A DNA stretch of 13,288 nucleotides from an uncultured Collinsella sp. (GTDB taxonomy: Bacteria > Actinomycetota > Coriobacteriia > Coriobacteriales > Coriobacteriaceae): positions 1 to 13,288 of the forward strand of contig CAJJYO010000019.1 of the NCBI GenBank assembly GCA_905197385.1, given 5' to 3'. The notes under the pieces are model-generated. The model had not been told where the DNA came from, made no database searches, and saw only the letters and a program-made list of their open reading frames with translations. Both the position numbers and the translations under genes were made by a program. Position 1 is the first letter of the stretch. Each line of letters opens with the position of its first letter. Below are positions 6,206 through 13,288 of the stretch, one piece after another.

Positions 6206-8446
6206 CTAGTCAAACAGGCTCGGCATGTCGTTTTCCTTCATGAGGGCACCGGCAGAAGGCAGGCTCTGTGCGGTGAACTTCTCGGCCGAGACGCCGGCGC
6301 CAAGAATCTCCTCGGTTGTGCCGACGGTGGTGACCGAGCGGCCCTTCTTAGCCGTAAAGGCCTGGACGCCCTGCGTGTTGGTGGTCGTCTTGGTCTTGAG
6401 CAACGACGTGTTGAAGTTCATCAGGCGATAGTCGCTCGAGACCAGTGCAATATCGCGATCTTCCTTGAGCACCTGGGCATACAGCAGTTTGCTGCCGCCG
6501 TAGATGGCGTTCTTAAGGCGCTTGCGGTTGGTCTTGGTAACGTATCCGGCAAGTGCGACGCGCACCACACGACCGTTCTCAAAGACAAACAGCACGTCGG
6601 CCTTGTAGTCCTCGGGGTCGATGACCCAGATGACACCCTCGTCGGGTTCCATCTCAAGATCGGTCGGCAGGTACGAGCCCAGCTGGGCCGACTTGGTGTC
6701 CTCAAACGCCGCAACCTTGCACTTGTACACCTGGCTCTTGTTGGTAAAGACCAGCAGCTCGTGGGTGTTGGAGGACGGGAACTCGATAAAGGGTTTGTCG
6801 CCGTCCTTGTACTTGAGCGTGGTCGCCTTCTTGAGTACGCGGTCCGTCATCTTCTTAAGGTAGCCATCGCGCGAGAGCATGATGGTGACCGGGTACTCCT
6901 CGACCTCGGGTTCCAAGCTCACCTCGATGACCTCATGGGGCTCGATCCTGCCCGTGCGACGCGGCATCACATATTTCTTGTTGACCGCGGCCAACTCGTC
7001 GCTGATGACCTTCTTGATGTTGTCTTCGCTCGAGAGAATCTCCTCCAGCTCGGCAATTTCGCCCTCAAGCTTTGCAATGTCCTTGGTGCGGTTGAGGATG
7101 TACTCCTCGTTGATGTTGCGAAGCTTGAGCTCGGCAACAAACTCGGCCTGGGTCTCGTCGATGTCGAAACCCTTCATAAGATTGGGCACGACCTCGGCTT
7201 CGAGCTTGGTGCCGCGGATGATGGCGATGGCCTTGTCGATGTCGAGCAGAATTGCCTCAAGGCCGTGCAGCAGGTGCAGGCGCTCGGACTTTTTGCCCAG
7301 GTCAAAGTTAATGCGGCGGCGCGTGGACTCAATACGCCACTTGACCCACTCGTGCAGAATCTGGCGCACGCCCATAACACGGGGATAGCCGTCGACGAGC
7401 ACGTTGAAGTTGCACGAGAACGAATCCTGCAGCGTGGTCGAGCGATAGAGCTTGGCCATGAGCTTGTCGGGGTCGACGCCGCGCTTAAGGTCGATGGCGA
7501 TACGCAGACCCGAGAGGTCGGTCTCATCGCGGATATCGGCGATCTCCTTGACCTTGCCCTCTTTGGAGAGCTTGACGATGCGTTCGATGATGACATCGGT
7601 CTTGGTGGTGTAGGGGATCTCGTAGACCTCGATGATGCGCTCTTCGGGAATCCAGCGCCAGCGGGAGCGGATCTGGAAGCTGCCAAGGCCGGTCTCGATA
7701 ATCTTTTCCATCTCCTCGCGGCGGTAGATAATTTCGCCGCCGGTCGAGAAGTCGGGCATGGGCATGTACTCGAGCAGGTCGCAGTCGGGATCCTGCAGGT
7801 AGTGCATGGTGGCGGTGCAGACCTCGTTGAGGTTGAAACCGCAGATGTCGGACGCCATGGCGACGCCGATGCCCTTGTTGGCCGAGACAAGGATGTTGGG
7901 GAACGTGGTGGGCAGCAAACGCGGCTCCTTCATGGCGCCGTCGTAGCTGTCGACAAAGTCGACCGGGTTCTTGTCGATGTCCTTGAAGATCTCGGCGCTG
8001 ATGGGGGAGAGCTTGGCCTCGGTATAACGCGAGGCGGCGTAGCTCAGATCGCCCGAATAGTACTTGCCAAAGTTGCCCTTCGACTCCACGAAGGGCGCAA
8101 GCAGTGCCTCGTTGCCCGTCGCCAGGCGCACCATCGTCTCGTAGATCGCGGCATCGCCGTGCGGGTTGAGCTTCATGGTTTGCCCCACGATGTTGGCGCT
8201 CTTCTGGCGCTCGCCCTTGAGCAGACCCATCTTGTACATGGTGTAGAGCAGCTTGCGGTGCGAGGGCTTAAAGCCGTCGATCTCGGGGAACGCACGCGAG
8301 ACGTTGACGCTCATGGCGTAGGGCATGTAGTTGACCTCGAGCGTCTGCGTGATCGGCTGGTCGGTGACCTCGGAGTGCAGGCCGATGACGTTTTCGGCGT
8401 TGACCTGCTTTTTCTTTGGCTGGTTCTTCGTCTTCTTCTTTGCCAC
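6206..8446 (-). CDS. Type IIA topoisomerase subunit A, ParC/GyrA-like (second, divergent copy type)
   Basis: 746 residues. Breakage-reunion subunit that cuts DNA through a tyrosyl link and pairs with the B subunit encoded 45 bp upstream. The GTG start (8444-8446) follows AAGAGGAAA. A Lys-rich tail precedes the winged-helix domain. The catalytic motif AASRYTE has Y141. The region equivalent to the quinolone pocket reads NPHGDAAIYE (94-103), with Ala at the E. coli Ser83 position and Glu at Asp87. A coiled-coil/tower segment follows. The C-terminus (about 500-746) has beta-pinwheel blades. No GyrA box (QRRGGKG-like) is visible, so relaxation or decatenation is more likely than supercoiling. Similar pairs occur in Clostridia beside the normal gyrase. 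The name parC is plausible but not certain. Confidence 0.92.
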   Translation of the reverse strand: MAKKKTKNQPKKKQVNAENVIGLHSEVTDQPITQTLEVNYMPYAMSVNVSRAFPEIDGFKPSHRKLLYTMYKMGLLKGERQKSANIVGQTMKLNPHGDAAIYETMVRLATGNEALLAPFVESKGNFGKYYSGDLSYAASRYTEAKLSPISAEIFKDIDKNPVDFVDSYDGAMKEPRLLPTTFPNILVSANKGIGVAMASDICGFNLNEVCTATMHYLQDPDCDLLEYMPMPDFSTGGEIIYRREEMEKIIETGLGSFQIRSRWRWIPEERIIEVYEIPYTTKTDVIIERIVKLSKEGKVKEIADIRDETDLSGLRIAIDLKRGVDPDKLMAKLYRSTTLQDSFSCNFNVLVDGYPRVMGVRQILHEWVKWRIESTRRRINFDLGKKSERLHLLHGLEAILLDIDKAIAIIRGTKLEAEVVPNLMKGFDIDETQAEFVAELKLRNINEEYILNRTKDIAKLEGEIAELEEILSSEDNIKKVISDELAAVNKKYVMPRRTGRIEPHEVIEVSLEPEVEEYPVTIMLSRDGYLKKMTDRVLKKATTLKYKDGDKPFIEFPSSNTHELLVFTNKSQVYKCKVAAFEDTKSAQLGSYLPTDLEMEPDEGVIWVIDPEDYKADVLFVFENGRVVRVALAGYVTKTNRKRLKNAIYGGSKLLYAQVLKEDRDIALVSSDYRLMNFNTSLLKTKTTTNTQGVQAFTAKKGRSVTTVGTTEEILGAGVSAEKFTAQSLPSAGALMKENDMPSLFD

Positions 8447-8491
8447 GATTTCCTCTTGAACTTCTTATGGGCCGTCGTTATCGATTTGCTG

Positions 8492-10489
8492 CTACTGCAG
8501 GTCCAGCTGGTCCAGGTATTCCTTGCCGTGCTCGGAGATATGGCGCTTGCGGCCTGCCTCGTCGTTGCCAAGCAAAAGGTTGAACATGGTTTCCATCTTG
8601 GTGACGTCCTCGGGCTCCACCTTGATCAGGCGGCGCGTCTCGGGGTTCATGGTGGTGAGCCACATCATGTCCGGATCGTTCTCACCAAGACCCTTGGAGC
8701 GGTTGATCGAGCACTTTTGGTCGCCGATCTCCTTAAGGATGCCGTTCTTCTCGAGCTCGGTGTAGGCAAAGTAGGTCTTCTCTTTGCAGTTGATCTCGTA
8801 GAGCGGCGACTCGGCGATATACACGTAGCCCTCGTCGATAAGCGTGGGCACCAGGCGATAGAGCATGGTGAGCACGAGCGTGCGGATGTGATAACCGTCG
8901 ACGTCGGCGTCCGTACAGATGATGACCTTGTTCCAGTTGAGGTTGTCCAGGTCAAAGGCGCCCAGGTTCTTGATGCGCTTGTCCTTGATCTCCACACCGC
9001 AGCCCAGCACGCGCATAAGGTCCATGATGATGTCGGACTTAAAGATGCGCGGATAATCCTCCTTCAGGCAGTTGAGGATCTTACCTCGGACGGGCATGAC
9101 GCCCTGGAACTCGGCATCGCGCGAGGTGCGAATGGCGCCTGCTGCCGAGTCGCCCTCTACGATGTAGATCTCGCGACGGTTCTTGTCCTTGGAGCGGCAG
9201 TCGATGAACTTCTGCACGCGGTTGGCCATATCGGTCTTCTGCTGCAGGTTGGTCTTGATGCTCTGGCGCGTCTTCTCGGCATTCTCGCGTGAACGCTTGT
9301 TGATGAGCACCTGCTCCATAATCTTATTGGCGGCGTCCTTGTTCTCGATCAAGTAGGTCGAGAGGCGCTCCTTAAAGAAGGCAGTCATGGCCTGCTGGAT
9401 AAAGCGGTTGTTGATGGCCTTCTTAGTCTGGTTTTCGTAAGACGTCTGGGTGGAGAAGCAGTTGGTCACTAGTACCAGACAGTCCTGGACGTCCTGCCAC
9501 TTAATGCCGCTCTCGTTTTTGTTGTATTTGCCCTGTTGCTTAATGTAGGCATCGATGGCGCTGGTCAAAGCGCTGCGGGCGGCCTTCTCGGGCGAACCGC
9601 CGTTCTCGAGCCACGATGAGTTGTGGTAGTACTCCTGCATCATGAAGGTGCGCGAGAAGCACATGCATGCGGTGATTTTTACGTTGTAATCGGGCAGGTC
9701 CTCGCGATCGCGACCGCGACGGTCGGCCTCGATAAAGAAGGGCTCGGTAAGGTAGTCGGTACCGACCTTCTCGAGCACGTAGTCCTCGATGCCCTTGGGA
9801 TAGCAAAAATCCTCTTCGGAAAACTCACCATCGTCGCCCTCGATGTGCAGGCGGAAGGTCACGTTGGCGTTGACCACGGCCTGACGGCGCATGGTCTCGC
9901 GATACCAATCGTGGGGGATACTGATGGAGGTAAAGACCTCAAGATCGGGACGCCACTTGATGGTGGTACCGGTGCGGTTCTCGTCGCTGGGCTCAATCTC
10001 GAGCGCCTTCTTTTTGGCGCCGACGACCTTGCCCTTCTTAAAGTGCAGGGAGTACTTGTTGCCGTCGCGCCAAACCGTGACGTCCATGTACTCGGAGGCG
10101 TACTGAGTCGCACAGGAGCCCAGGCCGTTGGTGCCGAGCGAGAAATCGTAGTCGCCGCCCTGGTTGTTGTTATACTTGCCGCCGGCGTAGAGTTCGCAAA
10201 AGACGAGCTCCCAGTTAAAACGCTTCTCGGAAGGGTTCCAGTCGAGCGGGCAGCCACGGCCATTGTCCTCTACCTGAATGGAGCCATCGCGAAAGGCGGT
10301 AAGGGTGATGAGCTTGCCGTAGCCCTGGCGCGCCTCGTCAACGGCGTTGGACAGGATCTCGAAGGCGGCATGTGCGCAGCCGTCGAGCCCGTCCGAGCCA
10401 AAGATGACGGCGGGGCGCAGGCGTACGCGCTCCTCGTCCTTGAGCTGGCGGATACTGTCGTTACCATAGTTTGCGGTGTTTTTTGCCAT
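8492..10489 (-). CDS. Type IIA topoisomerase subunit B, ParE/GyrB-like
   Basis: 665 residues. ATPase and TOPRIM subunit of the pair. The GHKL ATP site has E44 and N48 in FEILSNAVDEA, D75 in VEDNGRG, a lid GTNGLGSCATQ (119-129) in place of the usual GLHGVG, and QTK (354-356). TOPRIM has EGDSAAG (445-451) and the metal motif DADVDG (527-532), followed by SKGLGE. The 170-residue insert of E. coli GyrB is absent, as in ParE. ATG 10487-10489 has AAAGGAG 16 bases upstream, which is far, and GAGAGAG nearer. It is the first gene of a two-gene operon. A LexA-type box about 100 bp upstream suggests DNA-damage control. Confidence 0.93.
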   Translation of the reverse strand: MAKNTANYGNDSIRQLKDEERVRLRPAVIFGSDGLDGCAHAAFEILSNAVDEARQGYGKLITLTAFRDGSIQVEDNGRGCPLDWNPSEKRFNWELVFCELYAGGKYNNNQGGDYDFSLGTNGLGSCATQYASEYMDVTVWRDGNKYSLHFKKGKVVGAKKKALEIEPSDENRTGTTIKWRPDLEVFTSISIPHDWYRETMRRQAVVNANVTFRLHIEGDDGEFSEEDFCYPKGIEDYVLEKVGTDYLTEPFFIEADRRGRDREDLPDYNVKITACMCFSRTFMMQEYYHNSSWLENGGSPEKAARSALTSAIDAYIKQQGKYNKNESGIKWQDVQDCLVLVTNCFSTQTSYENQTKKAINNRFIQQAMTAFFKERLSTYLIENKDAANKIMEQVLINKRSRENAEKTRQSIKTNLQQKTDMANRVQKFIDCRSKDKNRREIYIVEGDSAAGAIRTSRDAEFQGVMPVRGKILNCLKEDYPRIFKSDIIMDLMRVLGCGVEIKDKRIKNLGAFDLDNLNWNKVIICTDADVDGYHIRTLVLTMLYRLVPTLIDEGYVYIAESPLYEINCKEKTYFAYTELEKNGILKEIGDQKCSINRSKGLGENDPDMMWLTTMNPETRRLIKVEPEDVTKMETMFNLLLGNDEAGRKRHISEHGKEYLDQLDLQ

Positions 10490-10543
10490 ACTCGCTCTCT
10501 CGGTGCTCCTTTGCTGCGTTTAAGTCATATAGATAGTCAAGGT

Positions 10544-10572
10544 AGCATAGCCCAGCCCACAGACGATTCCAA
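10544..10572 (-). promoter_or_regulatory. Candidate promoter of the topoisomerase operon
   Basis: On the minus strand TTGGAA (10567-10572), exactly 17 bp, TATGCT (10544-10549). It lies 55 bases before the B-subunit start and 15 bases downstream of the LexA-type palindrome. Both hexamers match the sigma-70 consensus moderately. Confidence 0.5.
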
Positions 10573-10587
10573 CCAACACGAAATCCA

Positions 10588-10603
10588 TCGAACAATCGTT
10601 CGA
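10588..10603. promoter_or_regulatory. LexA (SOS) box
   Basis: TCGAAC-AATC-GTTCGA is a perfect 16-bp match to the SOS box CGAAC-N4-GTTCG known from Bacillus and mycobacteria; the flanking A/T makes arms of 7 bp (10587-10604). It lies between the ATPase stop (10647) and the topoisomerase B start (10489), upstream of the latter's promoter. No other perfect copy was noticed in the window. Confidence 0.75.
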
Positions 10604-10646
10604 TTAGATAATGAATGCTTGGAATGCGGGAGGGACCTGTCCTGTC

Positions 10647-12029
10647 CTATCCAAACATCTGCGGCAGGTCGATGAAGACGGTTCGATCGCTTTCGCCAGC
10701 TTCGAAGCCCGAACGGGAGAAGAATCCATAGCGATGGCACTTGAGCCCCGTTGCCTCGACTTGGGTGATTTCCTCGTCGACCATTTTTTGCGTGACGGGG
10801 GATTTGCGGAACTTTGCTTCGTAGAATGCGTAGCCCTCGGGGTCTTGCGTTACCACATCGAATTCGCCGCTCGTTTTGTTTGCGGGATCGTCGTACCAGT
10901 ACTTGCCTATGGCGTCGAAAGCCGGTTCGATCTTGCCGGTCCTGTTCTGCCGCACGAGGTATTGACGGCAGATCTCCTCGAACATATGAGGAACGTAGTT
11001 TTCCTCGAAGTCTTGGGAGACGTGACGATCATAGAAGACTTCCGGGTCGAGCAGCTGACGTGCTGAGGCATTGCGGAAAACATAGCGATAGTAAAAGAGC
11101 GAAAGCGGATCCACTACAAAGTAGCCAGACTTGCGCTTGTTCGTAGGGTCGTTGATGGGTGCACGCTTTTGGACGATTTCGAGTGACATGAGCTTGTCGA
11201 GCACGTCTGCCATGGCCGGACCGCTCGAGACGTGCGACTGTGCCAGCACGTCCCCCCAACGGGAGTAACCTTGTGCGAGAGCCCCGAAAACTTCGTTGGC
11301 GTTGGTCATCTTCGAGATCTCGGCGTTGAGATAGGACGGCACCTCGCTTTCTAAGCGGGCGCCAGGTTCCGTGACGAGCTCGATGATGTTGTCGCGTACG
11401 CTTTGGGATTGATCGATGAGGCGATTGTAAAAGGGGATGCCGCCAAAAACGCTATAGAGCCGCACCTTGTCCTCGGGCGAGAACGCGGGATAGAACTTCG
11501 CAGCGTCAAAGTAATCCATGGGCTTAAGCTCAAGTGCGAGATCAATTCGCCCGTAGAGGGGGCTTTCATGCTCGATGAGGGATTTCATAATCTCAACGTA
11601 GGAGCCGCACAGGACAATGTTTAAACGTGAGTCTTCCCTGTGGGCGTCGATTGAGGTCTGAAGAATGCTGTCTAAGCCTTTAACCGCATCTCTCAAGTAG
11701 GGGTATTCGTCGAGAACGAGGGTAATGTTCTTGTCTTTGGCTTGGGCAAACAGAAATTCGATGAGCTCGCGGATGCCTGTGAAGGCGAGCGGAGGAAAGC
11801 TCAGCGCTTCAGCAACAAGGACGGACAGACTCTCGAGGTTGTCTGCCTCGGAGGTTTGGCGGCACTCGTAATAGACCGTTGCGACGTCTGACAAATCCGT
11901 TAGCGCCTGCTTGATGAGCTCACTTTTTCCGACGCGACGCCTGCCGTAAATGAGAACATTGCGCTGCTCGGGTGCTTTGAGCGTTTTCTTAATACGGGCG
12001 AGTTCCCGCTCCCTGCCAATGAATTCCAC
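10647..12029 (-). CDS. AAA ATPase with C-terminal DUF234-type nuclease-like domain
   Basis: 460 residues, typical of the ATPase_2/DUF234 family first described in archaea. The GTG start (12027-12029) is set by GGAAGGAA 8 bases upstream and by the family opening EFIGRERELARI. Walker A is GRRRVGKS (29-36) and Walker B is ITLVLDE (102-108). A winged-helix segment lies around 240-300. The C-terminus carries D391 in GEFDVV and E404-x-K406 in FYEAKFR, the D...ExK pattern of the PD-(D/E)XK fold, so nuclease activity is possible. The biological role of this family is unknown. Its leader holds four palindromic repeats. It is upstream of the topoisomerase operon on the same strand, with the LexA box between. 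Confidence 0.88.
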   Translation of the reverse strand: MEFIGRERELARIKKTLKAPEQRNVLIYGRRRVGKSELIKQALTDLSDVATVYYECRQTSEADNLESLSVLVAEALSFPPLAFTGIRELIEFLFAQAKDKNITLVLDEYPYLRDAVKGLDSILQTSIDAHREDSRLNIVLCGSYVEIMKSLIEHESPLYGRIDLALELKPMDYFDAAKFYPAFSPEDKVRLYSVFGGIPFYNRLIDQSQSVRDNIIELVTEPGARLESEVPSYLNAEISKMTNANEVFGALAQGYSRWGDVLAQSHVSSGPAMADVLDKLMSLEIVQKRAPINDPTNKRKSGYFVVDPLSLFYYRYVFRNASARQLLDPEVFYDRHVSQDFEENYVPHMFEEICRQYLVRQNRTGKIEPAFDAIGKYWYDDPANKTSGEFDVVTQDPEGYAFYEAKFRKSPVTQKMVDEEITQVEATGLKCHRYGFFSRSGFEAGESDRTVFIDLPQMFG

Positions 12030-12031
12030 TT

Positions 12032-12133
12032 ACTCGGTTCCTTCCGACTCGGTTTTGTCCGAGTTAATTGTATCGCATGAATCAGTTTATGCTCGAGTTT
12101 ACTCGGACAAAACCGAGTCGGTTCTGTCCGAGT
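12032..12133. repeat. Four 18-bp palindromes arranged as a large inverted repeat in the ATPase leader
   Basis: Unit ACTCGG-TTTTGT-CCGAGT. Copies lie at 12032-12049, 12047-12064, 12101-12118 (exact reverse complement of the second) and 12116-12133. Neighbours overlap by 3 bp, so two 33-bp blocks face each other across 36 bp and match at 27 of 33 positions. All six differences lie in the spacer of the copy next to the GTG start, which on the minus strand reads AAGGAA, the ribosome site. A minus-strand -10-like TACAAT (12067-12072) lies between the blocks. Confidence 0.88.
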
Positions 12134-12195
12134 AAGTTTGAATAGTGAACCGAAGTTGTAATGTCCGCATGGCGATGACGAATATGGTTTTCATA

Positions 12196-12264
12196 ATGAC
12201 AGATATAGTTGACATCTTCTGATGGATGCAATATATTTCTGTCATGTTGTAACGGATATCTGTC
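12196..12264 (+). promoter_or_regulatory. Strong promoter with three GACAGA-type operator half-sites
   Basis: TTGACA (12209-12214), 17 bp, TATATT (12232-12237) is a near-consensus sigma-70 promoter for the Xre gene. ATGACAGA (12196-12203) is inverted in TCTGTCAT (12238-12245), flanking the promoter. GACAGATAT (12198-12206) is inverted in ATATCTGTC (12256-12264). This arrangement suits autorepression by the Xre regulator. Confidence 0.7.
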
Positions 12265-12285
12265 CATTACTACGAAAGGAAATCC

Positions 12286-12516
12286 ATGCCGGGCAAAAAG
12301 AACCTACGCATGAAGGCGGCGCGCGCGGCGGTTGGCCTTTCGCAAGCTGACTTGGCCGAGGCCGTGGGCGTTACGCGCCAGACCATCGGCCTGATCGAGG
12401 CGGGCGGCTACAACCCCACGCTCAATTTGTGCGTGGCGATCTGCAAAGCGCTACGCGTTACGTTGAACGATCTGTTTTGGGAAGACGGGATCGACGTCGA
12501 CCCTAACGCTCTTTAG
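12286..12516 (+). CDS. Small Xre/Cro-CI-family regulator
   Basis: 76 residues, almost entirely one five-helix HTH_3 domain. ATG 12286 follows AAAGGA. The helix-turn-helix is LSQADLAEAVGVTRQTIGLIE (about 19-39), followed by the conserved YNPTL and LCVAICKAL and the ending TLNDLFW. This compact type often represses itself and a downstream membrane-protein gene. The stop TAG (12514-12516) overlaps the ribosome site of the next gene, so translation is coupled. Three candidate half-sites surround its promoter. Confidence 0.93.
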   Translation: MPGKKNLRMKAARAAVGLSQADLAEAVGVTRQTIGLIEAGGYNPTLNLCVAICKALRVTLNDLFWEDGIDVDPNAL

Positions 12517-12525
12517 GAGTTCGCT

Positions 12526-13110
12526 ATGAAATTTGAAGATTTAAAACTCGTGCAAAAGTGGCGTGAATATGCCGGCCCAAAGGATGAGCGCCTGGAGGCT
12601 GAGAGCGCGAAGATCTACAAGATTGGTTTCGTGCTGCTTTCGTTTGGCATGTTGATGATATTTTTCTACCAGTTTATAGCTCGACAGGTTGCGTGGGTTC
12701 ACAGCGACGCCAGTGAAATGCCGCATGGTTTTGCAACGCCGTTCGAGGCAGCCATGTATTTGTGGCTCGTTCTCGTGATGTTGATTTGCGCAGGACTGCA
12801 AACGCGGAAGGGCTATGTCGATACCAATCGTTTTGGGCAAACCGAGCATCTTCCTGTTGGATATTTCCTACTTCTCAGCGGTCTTAGCGGCGCCGCGTTC
12901 GCGCTTGTTATTGCCGCAATGCGCTGTATCGCTGAGGCGCAGATCGTACCGCTCGAAAGCGTCTTTTGGTTGGCGAACCTGGCCACGGGCGTGTTCTGCG
13001 GTGCGACGATTTTCGCGGCCACGTTTGCTGGCCTGTGCGCAACGTTTTTCACGGCGAAAAGACGCCGTGCCAAGCTCGAGGCAGAACTCGACTCCTCTGA
13101 CGATATCTAA
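12526..13110 (+). CDS. Four-helix integral membrane protein of unknown function
   Basis: 194 residues. AGGAG (12515-12519) overlaps the Xre stop. An N-terminal charged segment containing the motif KDERLEAESAKIYKIGF precedes four hydrophobic stretches at about 31-51, 76-92, 110-133 and 144-172. A KRRRAK-rich, then acidic, C-terminal tail is probably cytoplasmic. No catalytic motif is seen. Small multi-pass proteins with a DER motif (DUF6773-like) often follow Xre regulators in Firmicutes and Actinobacteria; membership here was not verified. The operon with the regulator suggests envelope or stress adaptation, which is inference. Confidence 0.85.
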   Translation: MKFEDLKLVQKWREYAGPKDERLEAESAKIYKIGFVLLSFGMLMIFFYQFIARQVAWVHSDASEMPHGFATPFEAAMYLWLVLVMLICAGLQTRKGYVDTNRFGQTEHLPVGYFLLLSGLSGAAFALVIAAMRCIAEAQIVPLESVFWLANLATGVFCGATIFAATFAGLCATFFTAKRRRAKLEAELDSSDDI

Positions 13111-13115
13111 TGCGT

Positions 13116-13152
13116 AATGGGCTGGCTCTGGGTATCCAGAACCAGCCCATTT
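13116..13152. terminator. Bidirectional intrinsic terminator
   Basis: A 16-bp stem (13116-13131 with 13136-13151, one C-A mismatch) with loop GTAT is followed by TTTGATGTT on the plus strand. It begins 5 bases after the membrane-protein stop and lies 48 bases downstream of the stop of the convergent gene at the right edge. Confidence 0.8.
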
Positions 13153-13199
13153 GATGTTCGATGAGCCGAGTCGACGTCTCTCACAAAAGTAACTAGGAG

Positions 13200-13288
13200 C
13201 TAGCGAGGCCTATCCGAATTGGCCTCATTGGCGGTGTCGATCTCGAGCGCCGTGCGGCGGGCACTGTAGGCGACGGGGCCGGCGCCTG
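13200..13288 (-). CDS. C-terminal fragment of an unidentified leftward gene
   Basis: 28 codons are visible, ending at TAG (13200-13202); the rest lies beyond the right edge. The end reads ARRTALEIDTANEANSDRPR. The GC-rich third positions and the position convergent with the membrane-protein gene support coding, but the fragment is too short to name a family. Confidence 0.5.
   Translation of the reverse strand, partial: GAGPVAYSARRTALEIDTANEANSDRPR

Noticed and set aside
6143..9292. Open frame of 1049 codons on the plus strand across the topoisomerase genes
   Set aside because: It is codon-aligned antisense to both topoisomerase genes. It stays open because sense TTA, CTA and TCA codons are rare here. 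The product shows no family motifs, and the minus-strand genes have clear catalytic residues.
10625..10650. GGGACCTGTCCTGTCC-like repeat as terminator of the DUF234 ATPase gene
   Set aside because: Only 4-bp arms (GGAC/GTCC) and no T-tract; too weak to call a terminator.
9623..10675. 350-codon plus-strand frame
   Set aside because: Antisense shadow of the topoisomerase B gene, and it runs on into the promoter and LexA-box region.

Overview
The window looks like a chromosomal segment of a high-GC Gram-positive gut anaerobe, most likely a coriobacterium of the Collinsella type. This is inference. It rests on the GC-rich third codon positions, a sortase signal (LPATG), an actinobacterial/Gram-positive LexA-type palindrome, a divergent second type IIA topoisomerase pair like those known from Clostridia and Coriobacteriia, and several small HxlR, TetR and Xre regulators. 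No taxonomic marker such as rRNA is present.

Left part (1-2751): a sirtuin gene runs off the left edge on the minus strand. The usual catalytic His is replaced by Gln, as in the macrodomain-linked SirTM class. A TetR regulator is divergent from it. The TetR gene meets a small cupin gene tail to tail, with overlapping stop codons. The cupin gene is in turn divergent from an HxlR-type (MarR/DUF24) regulator, with an 8-bp palindrome between them. A small Cys-rich gene follows, which appears frameshifted just after its expected start codon.

Middle (2984-4846): a leftward LPXTG-anchored surface protein and a rightward flavodoxin-family iron-sulfur flavoprotein. A 93-bp inverted repeat begins on the flavoprotein stop codon.

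Core (4864-12029, all minus strand): an AAA+ ATPase with a C-terminal winged helix, then a topoisomerase IV-like B/A pair (B upstream of A, 45 bp apart, strong terminator after A), then an AAA ATPase with a C-terminal DUF234-type nuclease-like domain. The B/A pair has a perfect SOS-type LexA box (TCGAAC-N4-GTTCGA) upstream. Each flanking ATPase has its own array of palindrome-containing repeats just upstream of its start codon. The two arrays are unrelated in sequence, but in both the start-proximal copy contains the Shine-Dalgarno sequence. This is the most unusual signal in the window and suggests self-regulated ATPase modules around a damage-inducible topoisomerase.

Right part (12134-13288): a strong sigma-70 promoter with three GACAGA-type half-sites drives a small Xre regulator translationally coupled to a four-helix membrane protein. 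A bidirectional terminator follows, then the C-terminal end of a leftward gene cut by the window edge. No tRNA, rRNA, CRISPR array or transposase was seen.
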